64,000 bases of DNA, taken from Haliclystus octoradiatus (lineage: Eukaryota; Cnidaria; Staurozoa; Stauromedusae; Haliclystidae). Both the position numbers and the translations under genes were made by a program. Below are positions 46,302 to 59,228 of the stretch, in pieces. Each line of letters opens with the position of its first letter. Position 1 is the stretch's first letter. Location of the stretch: the NCBI GenBank assembly GCA_916610825.1, contig OU744448.1:20997032-21061031 (forward strand), in the 5' to 3' direction. The notes beneath the pieces were generated by a model. The model did not search any database, had not been told where the DNA came from, and saw only the letters and a program-made list of their open reading frames with translations.

Positions 46302-46891
46302 TTAAATATATTCTTGATTGTACGATAGTTTATCGATTAGACTGGTTAGGAAAGCTATTGTCCGCCATCGCAAATGTTATTGTCTAGCAGGCTCGGGAAC
46401 ACGTGACGTCCAAGTTGCATCGATTTTATAAAAAGATATCTTCGATACAGCGATGGGCGCTTAAAGACCTTAGATTGAACATGTTGTTGCACGATATTAT
46501 TGAAAAAAAGTGACTAATATAACACCATTTCTATGATAATTGAGACAATTCATGAGCTATATCGAAGTCTTACAATGATAAGATTTTATTTCATACGAAG
46601 CGCTATCATTGTAATTTGCTTTAACTTGACCATGAAATGGCTTAGGATTTAGATATATTTAGCGGGAAATGTGACACGAGTCTACTTTATTTACTGTTTC
46701 TGTTCATTCTTCATATCTATTGAACCTCAACTTAGTTTTCAATTAATTATTGCCAATTGTTTCCGGGCTGAAATTGGAAGCAGGGATTGATTTTGATATA
46801 GAATTCTATTCGCGAAAAGTGTATTCGTCATTGCCAATGTGTGTCCAGCACTTGCGGTTAGACGGATTATATTGTTATCATAGTTATATTA

Positions 46892-49800
46892 TGCCTGGTC
46901 AAAATTGTGGCTTTTATGGATACAATATAGTCATATAGGTGATTTTCACCCTGGCAATCCTATGGAAAAATTGTCTTTTCTCAAATACCGACTTGCCGTA
47001 AAAACGACGGGGAATTTACCATTGAGAAGAAAACCAAAGCGCACGGAGAGTGGATCAATGTCTTAGCTCGAACATGTGGGGTTAATGTACATTTACAGTG
47101 ACAATTTGATGCCACTGAATACAATTCATTTATGTGAATTAAATTCTGACCCTGAGGACATTGATACATACAGCAAACGTAAAATGCTAATAATAGGTAT
47201 AGTATACCAACAAGGAATTTACCAATCAAGCCTTCAGAACAACGGGAAATCCGGAACAGGGATGTCCCCGCTAGAAAATTATTGGAGAGAATACCTATAG
47301 AAACCAGTCAAAGTCAAGCTGATGTATTTGCTGCATTAAAATAAAGTTTACATAAAATTAAATTGGATCCATGGGAATTGGTAATTACAGATGTGCATGT
47401 TAAAATTATTTATGATGATAGGGAGACATCAATTTCAAAATTTTTGGTACTGATTCCTCAGAATATGCTCGTGACGTGTTTTTATTATGGCTGGAGAATT
47501 CCCTCTGTTCCTCAATTGGACATTAATTCATTTACATTGAAATCAATCCTCTTTGTTTGATTTAAAAGAATTAAAATTATCACTGCATTGCCAACAGAAT
47601 TCTCTTATAAAAATACTATTATACATCATGTATCAGTGCACCCAGGATTTGATGCTGAGCAGCCACCATTTGCATCATATTCTATTGTCCGCAGTAATCA
47701 TTGCCAAATCATTATTTTGGATGAAACAGACAAACATTATTGTGCAGAATGTAATAGACTGGCAGATATTCAAATAAAACCTCTTCATTGAAATACCATC
47801 TAAAATATTGCAGTTCCCCCAACCTGCTAAAAGAAAAGCCCCATTATCCGCATGCGGAACGCTAAAGCTAGTTGCCACTGTCAAAGCCAACAGACTAAAA
47901 TGTAATCACTTGGAGGGCGAGTTGGAAAATTTAAGAAGAGACATTGAGAAAAGGGGTGTACATGTCAATGAAAACCTGCAAAATGACTTGATGAACATTA
48001 TGGAGGGAGCACACATTTTCATATGTCCCCTCATATGAAATTGGTATGGGATGAACAGAAACGCTTGAATGAAGCATCAACCAAGGGAAGAAGGTATCAT
48101 CCCCAATTCATAAGGTTCTGCTTGTCGATTCAGGCAAAAAGTTCCTCTGCTTATGATCAATTGTCTGAGGTTCTCAATTTACCAAGCCAGAGATTTCTGA
48201 GAAATTAAAAACATACATTCAAGGCACGCCCAGGCATCGTCAAAGAAAAAGTTGAAAAGCTGAAATTAATGACAGCAGAATACTAAGGGACTCAAACGTA
48301 TGTTTGTATTTTAATGTTCTTTCACTTAAATTATTTAGTAATGCATTTCAATTGACCACTATTGACAGGGTCTGCTGTATAGAGGTAATAAATATGTTTT
48401 ATCAATTTCAATTTTTCAAATCTTGATTTACATATTTCTTCTTTAGATATGTTGGCATTCTATTCGATGAGATGAAGATAAGCTGTGGTCTCGTTCTTAA
48501 TAAACACACTGGAGATGTTGTTGGCTATGTTGACATTGGTGATCTTGCTGAAGACTATGCCTCATTCTCTGATGTCCATGAATTTGCAACCCATACCCTG
48601 GTATTTATTGTAAGCGGTTTATGTCCCGGGGGTAACTTCCATTGCGCTTCAACGGGGTCGTTCAAATGGAACTTTGGCAGAATGACCATAAAAAATTTTC
48701 ACATGATGAAAAAGATACCCAAATATATTTTCATGAATGGCAGGTTCAGCCAAAATAAATAAAAAAAAAAGAAATTTCATAGGCAAAATTTGTTTTGCAC
48801 TATAAAAAACTGGCAAAGGCGTCAAAAAGATACCTCAAAAAAGAATTATCACTAAGCATACCCCAAAGATTTTGAAAAAAGTACCCTTTAATATTTGAAC
48901 ATCCCCGTATACCCAAAGTATGGAAGTTTCCCCCCGGGGTTTATGTACCAGTGTAAAGGCAGTAGTGACCTACCATATGACAGGTTCAACTCGGTGGCAC
49001 ATCATTTCAGCTATGGCCATTATTCTGGCAGGTCCTATTTACGTTGGAGCTGGCTATCAGCTTAAAAGTGGTTTTTTCGGTCTGTGATGGTGCATTGCAA
49101 AACAGGAAGTTTTTAGAATGCATCAGCATCTGCAAGTATATCCCTCCACTGATGAACATGTCGAGAGCACTTTCCCAACCTATTTTGCTGTGAACCTGGC
49201 AGATGTGAGCCGAAGATATATTTTATAGCAGACGTACCCCATTAGATAAAAGCAACCAGAAATTGCTTACTGTCATCTGGGCTCTCTGATAAATCAACCC
49301 GGCTGATGGAGAACAATAGTAAGTTAATTACGTGGAGCCACATTGTAAAAGCCTACTACTATGACAGCAAAAATAGGTTACATCGACTAAATAAAATTGG
49401 ACCTGATCAGATACGTGTGTCCTCATTTTGAAAAATGCAGGTCTTATTTGCCATACAACCATTCAAGTCCTTAGCAAAACTATGGCATTGGCTCTACGTC
49501 ATTATCTGCCAGGTGAAGCAGAATGAAATAGCTAATGTGTGTTCTCTAGTGAACGATTTGTTCGATATGTACAATGTGAGGTCTAACACAGAACACAAAA
49601 GAACAAGGAATTCCAATTTGGCACCCTACACATCCGTTGATGACCCTAGACTGGAATGGATGAAAAATGAATTTCTGGCCTACTTCATTTAATTGGAAAA
49701 AATCAATAGCAAGCCGACCAAGGGAATATTCAAAGGATGAAATGGGTAGAATGTTTATTTCGCAGCAAACATTCGAAGGATATCAAATCACTGTAAATTC

Positions 49801-50079
49801 TACTGTTGAATTGGTTAAATTTCTCTTGAAAAGTGGGTTTAACTATGTCCTTACAGAAAGATTCATGCAAGACGTACTTGAGGAATATTTTGGATACCAA
49901 CGCAGTCATGGAAGGAGATCCGACAACCCTCTTGCAAACAAATTTGGTTATAATGATCAAATAATAAACATGCAGCGCACCATAGCACCACAGGGGGAAA
50001 GCACACATCTAAATGGGCAACTGTATCGGATGCCCCATTGCTAAAAAAAGAAATCAAAATAAAACAAGAACCTGTATGA
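46892..50079 (+). pseudogene. P-element/THAP9-like transposase pseudogene (unit 2)
   Basis: Collinear with the unit 1 copy. The first 750 bp differ from it at many sites, while from about 47.64 kb onward only a few differences are visible. The frame WRIPSVPQLDINSF is open here at the site of the unit 1 stop (34171). The same MITE interruption and frameshifts are present, so it was already dead before the recent duplication. Confidence 0.85.
48625..48938. mobile_element. G-rich-terminus MITE in the P-like transposase (unit 2)
   Basis: Orthologous to 35283-35596 with the same GTTTATGT flanks, so the insertion predates the duplication. Confidence 0.9.
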
Positions 50080-50492
50080 GCTAGCATATATAATCATCAT
50101 TCTCAAATGTGTTGAGTTATATCAGAAAAGCTGTCAATTATATATATGAGTGCAGTTTATATATAAGGTAGTTTAAATTTACAATGATAAATTCGGACAT
50201 TATTCTCTGATAATATTGATACTGCAGAAAACTAAATATAATTAATCGTCCAGTGAATTAAAGTTGGCATCAAAAATGTTGTATTAGAAAGTTTATAATT
50301 AAGAATGATAAATTATTTATGTTACAAGTTATCTTTTTAATACTGATTAAGATTAAGCATAATTTCATAGGCCTACCTCATTTGAAAGAGATTTTCTTAA
50401 TGCCTTCTGTCTCTTATCAATGTGCTGTTGTAGGTGGTATTTTTTACAGACATCTTTGGTATGTGAAAAACTACGCACGGTTAATTACATTT

Positions 50493-51523
50493 TTAAAATA
50501 TTAAGTATAGACATAGCTCATCACACTCTTTAGGTATTTCACATTCATGAGCCAGAAGCAAAGAGCTCCACAGTGAGTTTATCGTGAAATCTCTCAGACT
50601 TTCCATTAACATCTGTTCTGTTGGACTAATTTTTATTCGAGTCCCTACAACTTTCCTGAATTTTTCTTCGACAATTTGAACAATTTGTAAAACTGTTGAG
50701 TTAGGATTCCACAAACCACCTCTATCGAGAGAAGCAAGGTAATCATTCTCTTCTGTGGCTACTCTAAGGGTCTTTGAGAAAACGTCCTCTATATCAATCT
50801 GCCAAGCAAGGTCTACCACGACCTGTTTCAAACATTGCCCTTTTAAATAATTTTGAAAGAACAGCTCCAGTAACAAAAGCCATAGGCCCTTTCTCCTCTT
50901 CTTTAATTGTGAAATCAGTTGAATTTGATAACTCGATTTGTAATATCTGGATCGTCCTGCCATTGGACAAAACCCACCAACTCTGGTGCAAGCATCATTA
51001 AAAATAAGTTCACCGCCAGTGATATTATCCTCTGGGTAAAACAATGACCCCTTTAAATTGACCTATTTTGAAAATTTTGAGTAAAAGCTTTCCATGCTAC
51101 TTCGTTTACGAAACGGGGACACAAGACGGTTCAATTGCACATGAAGTTCCGTGAAGAAATAGCACGTGGAAGCGTGTCCAACACAGATAACGGGAAAATG
51201 CCTTCTACAGCCAGCTTGTCATTGACAATCCTGCAAATATTGCTAGCGTCTTCTTCCGATAACCAAGGTAATGTACAGTTAACATTATTGTCAATATGCA
51301 TTTTTCCTTTGTGGATACTCAAGCCAGCTTTTGATTAGCACATTTTCGAGAAAATATCGCAAGAGAATTCCATAATACCAATCATTTCATCAACGTCTTC
51401 ATTAGAAACAAAATTAACATTGAAACATAACTCCTCATTTCCCATAATAATCTCAGTTAATTGAAGAGACTCTGAGACAGAAAACTCCGTAGAAATAACG
51501 TTATAATTGTTGCTAGTAGCCAT
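50493..51523 (-). pseudogene. Opposed transposase-like remnant (unit 2)
   Basis: Copy of 37151-38181 with a handful of substitutions (K/E in PWLSKEDAS and N/I in EMIGNMEF). The same three frames are open. Identity unresolved beyond the SLDRGGLWNP phrase. Confidence 0.4.
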
Positions 51524-52784
51524 TGCAAATTCGACGAAATGAAATGGCGTTTTGATTCAAGGCTTCAAAACTTGATGCAACGTGAACGTTGTATTGTTGA
51601 AATGTAATTAGATATTACATTCAACTGGAGTGATTGGTGGATCCCCAAAAATCCCACAAGTGGTATTGCCCCTGTTACTGGGACGTAGTTATGTAACTAC
51701 TCCATCGGGAAGTCTTTGGTCACATAGTCAGTCGTTTTTCCATTGAAGAAGCGTAGGTTGGCTTGATAGGCAGTGAGTCCGCGTATTTCAAATTTTGAGT
51801 GTATTAATAATTTATGTTTTGATATGTATTACATTGTTGGGTATATTTGCAATATCACCTCCTTCATTATTGAAAAATCTTCATTATTGAAAAATCTCCT
51901 GGCTCCTTTTTTATTAATTTCAATAAGTCAGTACCGGAGTAAAAACGTTATGAATCAGTATGTCGTGCTTCAAGGATAGTTTGATCATTAGTGTGTATGA
52001 GATTATCATAGAGGTTTTTGTTTCTACGAAATGTAATAAGCGGTTGAATGTCATAAAACTGCATGTGTGATTCAAAGCAGGGTATGAGAACTTCATTGAG
52101 GAGAGTAGTGAATAAATCAATGGTCCCGTCATGATAAGTTGTAACGAACGGGATTATGTGATTTGTGATTATGTGATGTCTGATCCTTGGGCGTGGTCAT
52201 GAAACAAATGCATTATGATTTGAAAAGTCCGTTTCGGTGTTATATTTATTCATTAATGTAGGCATGTATCCCTATGGTGTGTTTAGAGACTTATATGGCT
52301 TGAATGATACAAATAATATAGTTATATTTATCATTATATATGCTGTGATTGTGTAACGATGCTGGATTAAGATATATAGGATAAATCGTTACTAGAAAAT
52401 ACACATATACGAGAGAATGATGAATCGTTATTTAGGTCTTGTTCTAATGACGGTAGGCAGAGGACTGTTATTGATATAGTTATATAAGTGAATTCAATGA
52501 TTAAATATTGGAATACATGACTGAGAGGCTTAATGATAAGAGGCTAAAATATTATACACTAAAATTGCCTGTGAAGCATTTTTGTTAATATTTTTACTTC
52601 TGTTTTGATGTCAGAAGTACCAATAGCTTAATCCAGGCAAACGTCCATACTTTTGATATACGGAGATGTCCAACTATTAAAGATTGAGAACCTTTTTCAA
52701 AATTCAGGAACAAATTTTGTTAAAACTGCATTTGTAAGTGTATAGCTTTTATTGTGATGAACTCAAACTTCTAGAATAGTATTG

Positions 52785-52971
52785 AAGGGTTACCACATAC
52801 TTGCCATGTTTGTATTCATATTTACTAAACGAGAAAATGTTGGGAGACACGAGTGAAGCGCTAAAAAATCACGAGCTCCGAGCGAGTGATTTTTAGCTTC
52901 CCGAGTGTCTCCCAACATTTTCGAGTTTAGTAAATATGAATACAAACATTTGCAAGCATGTGGTAACCCTT
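52785..52971. repeat. 187-bp palindrome, unit 3 copy
   Basis: Same foldback as 39443-39629. Confidence 0.88.
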
Positions 52972-55180
52972 TTCTAAAATAAAACAAATGTCGGAATCTC
53001 ATTCGACGGCGAATTTTCAATTCATGAATTCACAATTTAAAATTCAATTTCAATTCATAAACCAAGCATGAAGAGAATCCCACAACAAGATAGATTTTGT
53101 CGAATAAAGAAAGACATATACAAGAACGTCTGTAATATAAGTGGTACAATAGTTCTTAAGCAAATTAATGCAGTAATTGTTATTTAAATTTTAGGTTTAC
53201 CTTGAAACAGCATAGCCTATAATTGTCTTTCATTCTATGTTTTTGTTTTGCATGTTACACTATGGTTACACGACCAATAACTCATTTACCACGCTTTTCG
53301 ATAAATAAAAACATCTTGAGCTAAATATCGTTTTGTAAATCGTAGCCATTATTGAGATATTTATTGGATTGTTGTTATCAAAAAATTATAAATTCTGTAT
53401 TTTATCACAGATCATACTTTTTGAAGCTTGCGGTTTTTCCCGGTTTTCGGAGCCATGGATTTCATGCACGCTATTTCGACCAATCAGATCGCAGAAAACC
53501 TTCGTGATATTTTAGAAAACCTTTTCTTTAATAGAAATATAATAACGATAACTAATAACTATAATAGCATAATAAGAGACAAAGATGAGGCAAAAACCTA
53601 TTATCTTCAGAAGGTAATACTGTCTGAATATCGCAATTAATTCATCTTTGTCTCTTATTAAATGATGCTCTGTTTTACCCAACATTGCATTTTCATATTC
53701 ATAGGTGTGTCTGAGTTTACACTTGCCACAATTATTTTTTTTTTTAATTTATTAGAACTATAATAGTATGAATAGTACAACTGGTCTGACAAGTGTTTCG
53801 TTCCTTCCAAGGGAATCACCAGAGAGAGACCTTTTAATAATAGTAATACCAATATAATGTCAATAACATTACCTTGGCCTTATACCTCTTAAGTAAATAC
53901 AATATATACTTTATCGAACCTTAGCAATGCTCTTACAATTAATACAAAGAATATATAGGACGTATTAATAAACTAAGTATTCAACTATTTGCTTTTAACA
54001 AATGTTAGGGCATTCTTTATTTTGATTTTATTCATTCTTTCATTCATGCCTTTTTTTGATTATGTCATTATAACATAGATATGGCCTTCGAAAAAGCAAC
54101 TTTTTCAAATTGATAACTTATATTATATTTTTGCCGATCCTTCATTTGTAACTTAATTTAAATATGTTTCTTATTACGTGCACAAAGCTTGTGTAAAACT
54201 ATCATATATAACACAAGCGAATATAACACATCATGGATATAGATGTATCATATTTTATTTGACTTGAAACGCCAGCTCAAGGGGTACGTTGAACACTAGT
54301 ATATTTTCAAATGAATTTCCCCCTGGGGAAGGGGGTTTTGTAACTTCAGAACTTTTGTAAGTTGTGTACGCGTGCTGTTTAGAAAATCTTGCTATAGCAC
54401 CCCAATATTGCAAGCTATGCTGGATATGACTTACCTCATCATCACAAATGATATTTTTTCGGACATTTTGCACCAGATATGCTATTTTGAAACCTCACAG
54501 TAGGAATCCAAATCTGAAAAATTGATACCCCAAAATTGTCAGCATGGTCCCAAAATTATTCCCCGAAAATGGCATATCCCCGTGTAGCGCCTATACCAAG
54601 TCCCACCGGGGACATTTGCAGCCACAGAACGACCAAATATCATGATTACAAACATTGAATGTATTGTTTTCAGTCATTGTTACCCAGGATAACCGACCCG
54701 TTGAATAATTGCTTTAATTGTTCATGATTGTTATTTCACAAGTCGTATAGGGTATTGCTCGCCATTGCACCAGTGAAATCATCACAGATAAGCTATTTCT
54801 ACATACAGCATCACGATCTGATTTCAATTTCAAAATAAATTTATCCATGAGAATCCTTACATCCTCAGCGAGAAACAAGACTTAGACAAGACTATTCTTA
54901 CTTTTACGTTTACGAAGTTGCTTTTACACAAACGGATCGTTTGTTTGTTGGTTAACAAGAAAATCAAACGTGATTTTTTATTGTAACAAAGGACAGAGAA
55001 ATGTTGAACAAGTCATCGTTTACAAACGACATGTTTTCTATTATTGATTATAATTGCAAAAGCACGAGGGAATTTTTCGACTTGGATGTGAATAGATCAA
55101 TTACAGATTATATATTTGGTGTTATTGGCGTAATCCTGATAGTCCCTACGGCATTATCTAATATTCTTGTTATTATATCT

Positions 55181-55561
55181 TGTAAGTTTATTGAAGAATT
55201 AAAGTTGAAAAGACAAATGAGAAATTCAAACACCACTCAGAAAACACAACAAGCTGAGTTAAGGTGTACAATCCTGTCTCTTATAAAACTTTCAGGAATC
55301 TGATTAAATAAATGTTAAATCTACTTTTATATGTATAATTGAGAACACTTGGTTATTATTATTTCATGAATACAATACGTAATGAAATTATGCTTAATGA
55401 AATTATGCTTAATGAAATTATGGTTAATAAGATTATACTAATTAATGAGGTTAACTAATTGATAATAAAAATAATTGATTGAACTATACAAGAAGACAAT
55501 TATAACTTACAATGGTTCGATCATACAATAAAATATCAAACATGAACATATTTTACATACA
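55181..55561 (-). repeat. 3' LTR of the retrotransposon
   Basis: On the minus strand it starts TGTATGTAAAATATG and ends CTTACA. It contains three direct AATGAAATTATG-type repeats (near 55380-55425 on the plus strand). Confidence 0.93.
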
Positions 55562-55573
55562 TTCCCCCGAGAT

Positions 55574-58447
55574 TTACAAATCTAAAACAAAGTTGTTTAA
55601 CCATTGAGGTTGTCTACGCTCTCGAATCGGCCGACCAACTGGAATATTTTCATCAACATCATCATCCGACGTGGACGATTCCTCGGATAAACTTGAGTCA
55701 CCATCAGGATTAGAAATGGAAGCGGTTTCAACAGATTGATCTTCAACAGTAGAATGACGTTTTCGTATATGAGCAACATGCCGAATTGAACTAACATTGT
55801 TAACTTTTACACTAACCTTTTGTGCAGATAATTGTTCAATAACAATACCAGGCAACCAACGTTTATAACATCTAAGTGTTGAATCAGGTTTAACCCAAAC
55901 ATAATCACCAGCTAAATAATCAGGAATAAATTGTTTTACTGGTATGCATGGCTTCACAAATTTCAATCGTGGAGCATAATTATACAAATAATGAGAAGGC
56001 GGCTTAGACATACGATGTGTTGTTGTATTATTATACCAATAAACAGCTTCTGAAATACTACAATCTGATCTAGACGCAATAGTTTTAATTGTCCGATGGT
56101 TACGCTCTACTATACCATTGCCTTGCGGCCTATATGCAGCACGTGGTGATAATTTAATATTCCAATCTTCGCATAATGTACAAATATCATTAGACTTAAA
56201 AGTGCTATAGTTATCCCAAATTATTTCAGCTGGTGGTCCTCTTTCAGTAAATATAGATAATAATTGACCACGAATTTGAGCCGTACCTTCATTTGCAATC
56301 CGACGCCAAATAGTATACCTTGAAGGTCCAGCGTCGACAATTGTAAAATATTTTTCGTCTTTAAATTTTGTCACATCAATAGCTAAACGATACCAATCAT
56401 CATCAACAGATAAATTTCCTTTTTCCCAAGTAACAGGAATTGGATCAATTGATTTACATTTGTCACAGGAATCAATAATAGCAGTAATATCAATATCAGT
56501 TACATTTAAATTTGCAGATTGGGCTAAATAACGTAATTGTTTACTTCCCCCGTGACAAATCTCATGCAAATATTTTAAAGTAATAAGTGGTGCTAAAGTA
56601 CCAACAGCAGATATATTAACATTTGCTAACCACGAAGAAGGAACTCTTGTCAATTTGTCTGAAATATTCTGATCAGAACGAACAAGGTCAATACTAATTT
56701 TCAAATCGTATTCCTTTACAATATTAGCAAATAAATCTATTCTTCTGCGAATTAATAGTTCACTAGAAGCAGCTGTTTTTAGACGAGATTTGTTTAACAA
56801 AGCGTTAGATAGCCAACCATGAACAACAGATGAATCAGTTTTAATAGATATATCACATAAAGACCAAGCTATAGCGAAATTCAATCCTTTCAAAACAGCA
56901 TCTAACTCTGCTAAATTAATATGAGCAGATATATCTTTTCGTAGCCAGGAGGCATCCTCCACAATATGATTATTAATTTTAACACAAATACCTAAAGCCA
57001 ATGAACTGGCATCACACCATATTTCACCTTTGGTTTGCTTGCCCACATTCCATTGACCGCGGGATGGATTCTCGTTAAGTACATGCTGTAACATTTCTTG
57101 ACAATGCTTCCGTACATTTTGAGGTACAATGTCATCCCAATCTATTCCAGTACTTTCCCTTTTTAGATAACTAGCCATTACTCTTAATCTCCCACAAACT
57201 GGATAAATTCCAATTACACGACCACAAAGTGAATACAGTTCACGCTTTGTTAAAGTAGTAACGTCTATATCGCGTAAATGGGACTCATTTGACCTTTCCC
57301 AACGCAATTGATTACCAACAGAATGAACATTCAACCCCAAAACGCGAACAGGGGATTCATTATCAATACGCTCTGTAGGTTTTGCAGTAAGGCCATATTT
57401 TAATAAATGTTGACGTACATAATCAGCAGACACGATTTCTTCGTCAATGTATATATCATCTATGTAGCCATCGCAACCTCTTTTAACATTGTCATCCATG
57501 TTTAACACCTTTCGTAATACAGTTGACATTATCATAGGTGCTACATTGAGCCCAAATCCTAGGCGTGTCAAACACCAGCGTTTACCTCGATGAATGACCG
57601 TCTGATATGGCCATAACTTTTCATCAACTCTTAATTGGAGGTACGCATCTTTTAAATCTACAACAGCGCATTTGTTACTTTTTTGTCTCCATTGACGTAG
57701 CTTGTCAAGACAAATATCGCTTGCACCAGTATATAAATCTACAGATTGGTTAAGTTGTCGAAAATCAAAAATAGGACGAACTTTATTTTTACTTTCCTGC
57801 GTAACAGCGAATAAAGGTATTAATGCTTTCGGTGGTCCAAATTTGGTTTCATCATAATAAATTAGATATTCTTTCTCTATCCAACTATCCAGAGTATTAT
57901 CAAAGGATTCTTTTGTTGCTTTATCCATACCATATTGACTAACAGTATTTTTCATATAATCAGGAGGATGGCCGTCCGTCCATTTCCAGGCGACCGTCCA
58001 GCAACTACCATTAAATTTAGCACTAAAATTTGTATCATCTAATATAACATGATCATCATGCGTTAAAGGTTTACTACTATTGATAATATTAGGTGCAGCA
58101 ACAACAGCCGATAAATATGGTTGCCGTTGACAGCCAAATTCAAAAGAGCCGTCTGATTTAACATAAAGACCATCAAATGCTTTTATTGCATCAATACCCA
58201 AAATAAAATCAATACCATCAATTAATTTCCTAACCACATGACATAATACAGCTTTTGATATACATCCTATTGTAATATTGAATGATAAAATACCCATAGA
58301 TGAAACCTTTGTATTATCCATCATTGTAATAAGACATTGATCAGGAACTACTTGTAAATTTTCAGTAAAATCTTTACACGCAATAGAGAAAGAACAACCA
58401 GTGTCTACTAAAGCACAATAAGATTTTCCATTAACGATAATTTCCAT
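55574..58447 (-). CDS. pol: LTR retrotransposon Pol polyprotein (protease-RT-RNase H-integrase)
   Basis: 957 codons from the first Met. Aspartic protease with ALVDTGCS (D15). Reverse transcriptase about 205-375 with PIFDFRQLN, VVDLKDAY (D264), TRLGFGLNVAP and YIDD at 328-331. RNase H about 475-600 with WCDAS (D479), NLAELDAV (E514) and KTDSS (D538). Integrase with an H628-x3-H632 / C661-x2-C664 zinc site and a catalytic triad D691, D745, E781 with the canonical 35-residue D-E spacing. The acidic C-terminal tail ends NNFVLDL. No stop or frameshift is seen, so the copy could be active. Pol lies in the -1 frame relative to gag and is open upstream of this Met across the gag stop, so expression by -1 frameshifting is likely. 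Enzymes act in reverse transcription and chromosomal integration. Confidence 0.93.
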   Translation of the reverse strand: MEIIVNGKSYCALVDTGCSFSIACKDFTENLQVVPDQCLITMMDNTKVSSMGILSFNITIGCISKAVLCHVVRKLIDGIDFILGIDAIKAFDGLYVKSDGSFEFGCQRQPYLSAVVAAPNIINSSKPLTHDDHVILDDTNFSAKFNGSCWTVAWKWTDGHPPDYMKNTVSQYGMDKATKESFDNTLDSWIEKEYLIYYDETKFGPPKALIPLFAVTQESKNKVRPIFDFRQLNQSVDLYTGASDICLDKLRQWRQKSNKCAVVDLKDAYLQLRVDEKLWPYQTVIHRGKRWCLTRLGFGLNVAPMIMSTVLRKVLNMDDNVKRGCDGYIDDIYIDEEIVSADYVRQHLLKYGLTAKPTERIDNESPVRVLGLNVHSVGNQLRWERSNESHLRDIDVTTLTKRELYSLCGRVIGIYPVCGRLRVMASYLKRESTGIDWDDIVPQNVRKHCQEMLQHVLNENPSRGQWNVGKQTKGEIWCDASSLALGICVKINNHIVEDASWLRKDISAHINLAELDAVLKGLNFAIAWSLCDISIKTDSSVVHGWLSNALLNKSRLKTAASSELLIRRRIDLFANIVKEYDLKISIDLVRSDQNISDKLTRVPSSWLANVNISAVGTLAPLITLKYLHEICHGGSKQLRYLAQSANLNVTDIDITAIIDSCDKCKSIDPIPVTWEKGNLSVDDDWYRLAIDVTKFKDEKYFTIVDAGPSRYTIWRRIANEGTAQIRGQLLSIFTERGPPAEIIWDNYSTFKSNDICTLCEDWNIKLSPRAAYRPQGNGIVERNHRTIKTIASRSDCSISEAVYWYNNTTTHRMSKPPSHYLYNYAPRLKFVKPCIPVKQFIPDYLAGDYVWVKPDSTLRCYKRWLPGIVIEQLSAQKVSVKVNNVSSIRHVAHIRKRHSTVEDQSVETASISNPDGDSSLSEESSTSDDDVDENIPVGRPIRERRQPQWLNNFVLDL

Positions 58448-58461
58448 AGTTAGTAAGCCTT

Positions 58462-58475
58462 TTAATTTTTGGGGA
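58462..58475 (-). promoter_or_regulatory. Candidate -1 frameshift site at the gag-pol junction
   Basis: On the minus strand the end of gag reads ATC CCC AAA AAT TAA and pol continues in the -1 frame. The run CCCCAAAAAT allows slippage but does not match the canonical X-XXY-YYZ heptamer exactly. Confidence 0.4.
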
Positions 58476-59214
58476 TCGAAGTTGGCTCCGCAGACGCTAC
58501 GATCCCCAGGCCGTTTCCCGAACGGTTTCTACAGCCAAAGGATATATGCCCTTCTTGTCCACAGCGATAACATGTAACTGGTTCTCCTGGTTTTCTCTCA
58601 GTTTGACAGTCTTTAGTCAGGTGTCCATTAGATTTGCATTTATAACAATATTTCTTAGTAGTGCTAGTATTCGTGTAATTAACGGCTTTCACTCCAGCTA
58701 AGACAATAGGCTCATTCATTTTAAATTCCTTTGCATTATCCGCCTCTACCAAAACACGGGCTTTTGATACTAAATCAGCATCAGATGCATCTCCAAGTAT
58801 TCGTAGTTGCATACCGATTTTCTCTGGTAGCCCAATTACAAACGCAACTCCTGCACCTCCCATACCGGACAATTCACATAATCTCTGAATGTCGCTAAAG
58901 TATGCATCTACATTCTCTCCGTTCTTATAAGTTCTCGATCGCAATTGTTCGTATGCTGCGAACCGAGACAATGAAAATGCTGATAGTAACTTCTTCTTGA
59001 CTATCGTGATATCTCTTTTATCTTCCACCGATAATTTTTGATAAACCAAAAAAGGTGGACCTCTCAATAACAGTGGTACCAATGAAAGAACATCCGCTTG
59101 ACCATAATTTTGTAATTCTGCGATTATCTCAAAACGGGACCACCATTCTGCTGCGTCCCCTTCTCCATTGTAAGTTCCAACAACATCAGTGATCTTCAAT
59201 TTTGTATTTGCCAT
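58462..59214 (-). CDS. gag: LTR retrotransposon Gag with two CCHC zinc knuckles
   Basis: 250 codons. The N-terminal two thirds is the capsid-like region (AEWWSRFEIIAEL, a retrotransposon Gag signature). Then nucleocapsid knuckles C190-C193-H198-C203 (CYKCKSNGHLTKDC) and C215-C218-H223-C228 (CYRCGQEGHISFGC). It forms the particle that packages element RNA. The start codon is only 14 nt from the LTR edge. The stop (58462-58464) follows a C4A5 run that may serve as the frameshift site into pol. Lowest-risk start: the first Met after the LTR. Confidence 0.92.
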   Translation of the reverse strand: MANTKLKITDVVGTYNGEGDAAEWWSRFEIIAELQNYGQADVLSLVPLLLRGPPFLVYQKLSVEDKRDITIVKKKLLSAFSLSRFAAYEQLRSRTYKNGENVDAYFSDIQRLCELSGMGGAGVAFVIGLPEKIGMQLRILGDASDADLVSKARVLVEADNAKEFKMNEPIVLAGVKAVNYTNTSTTKKYCYKCKSNGHLTKDCQTERKPGEPVTCYRCGQEGHISFGCRNRSGNGLGIVASAEPTSIPKN

Positions 59215-59228
59215 TTGGCCCGTTAGCT

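Noticed and set aside
55574-59214. BEL/Pao assignment of the intact retrotransposon
   Set aside because: Domain order is shared with Ty3/gypsy, but the YIDD box and RT motif spacing fit gypsy better; left as gypsy-type with the lineage open.
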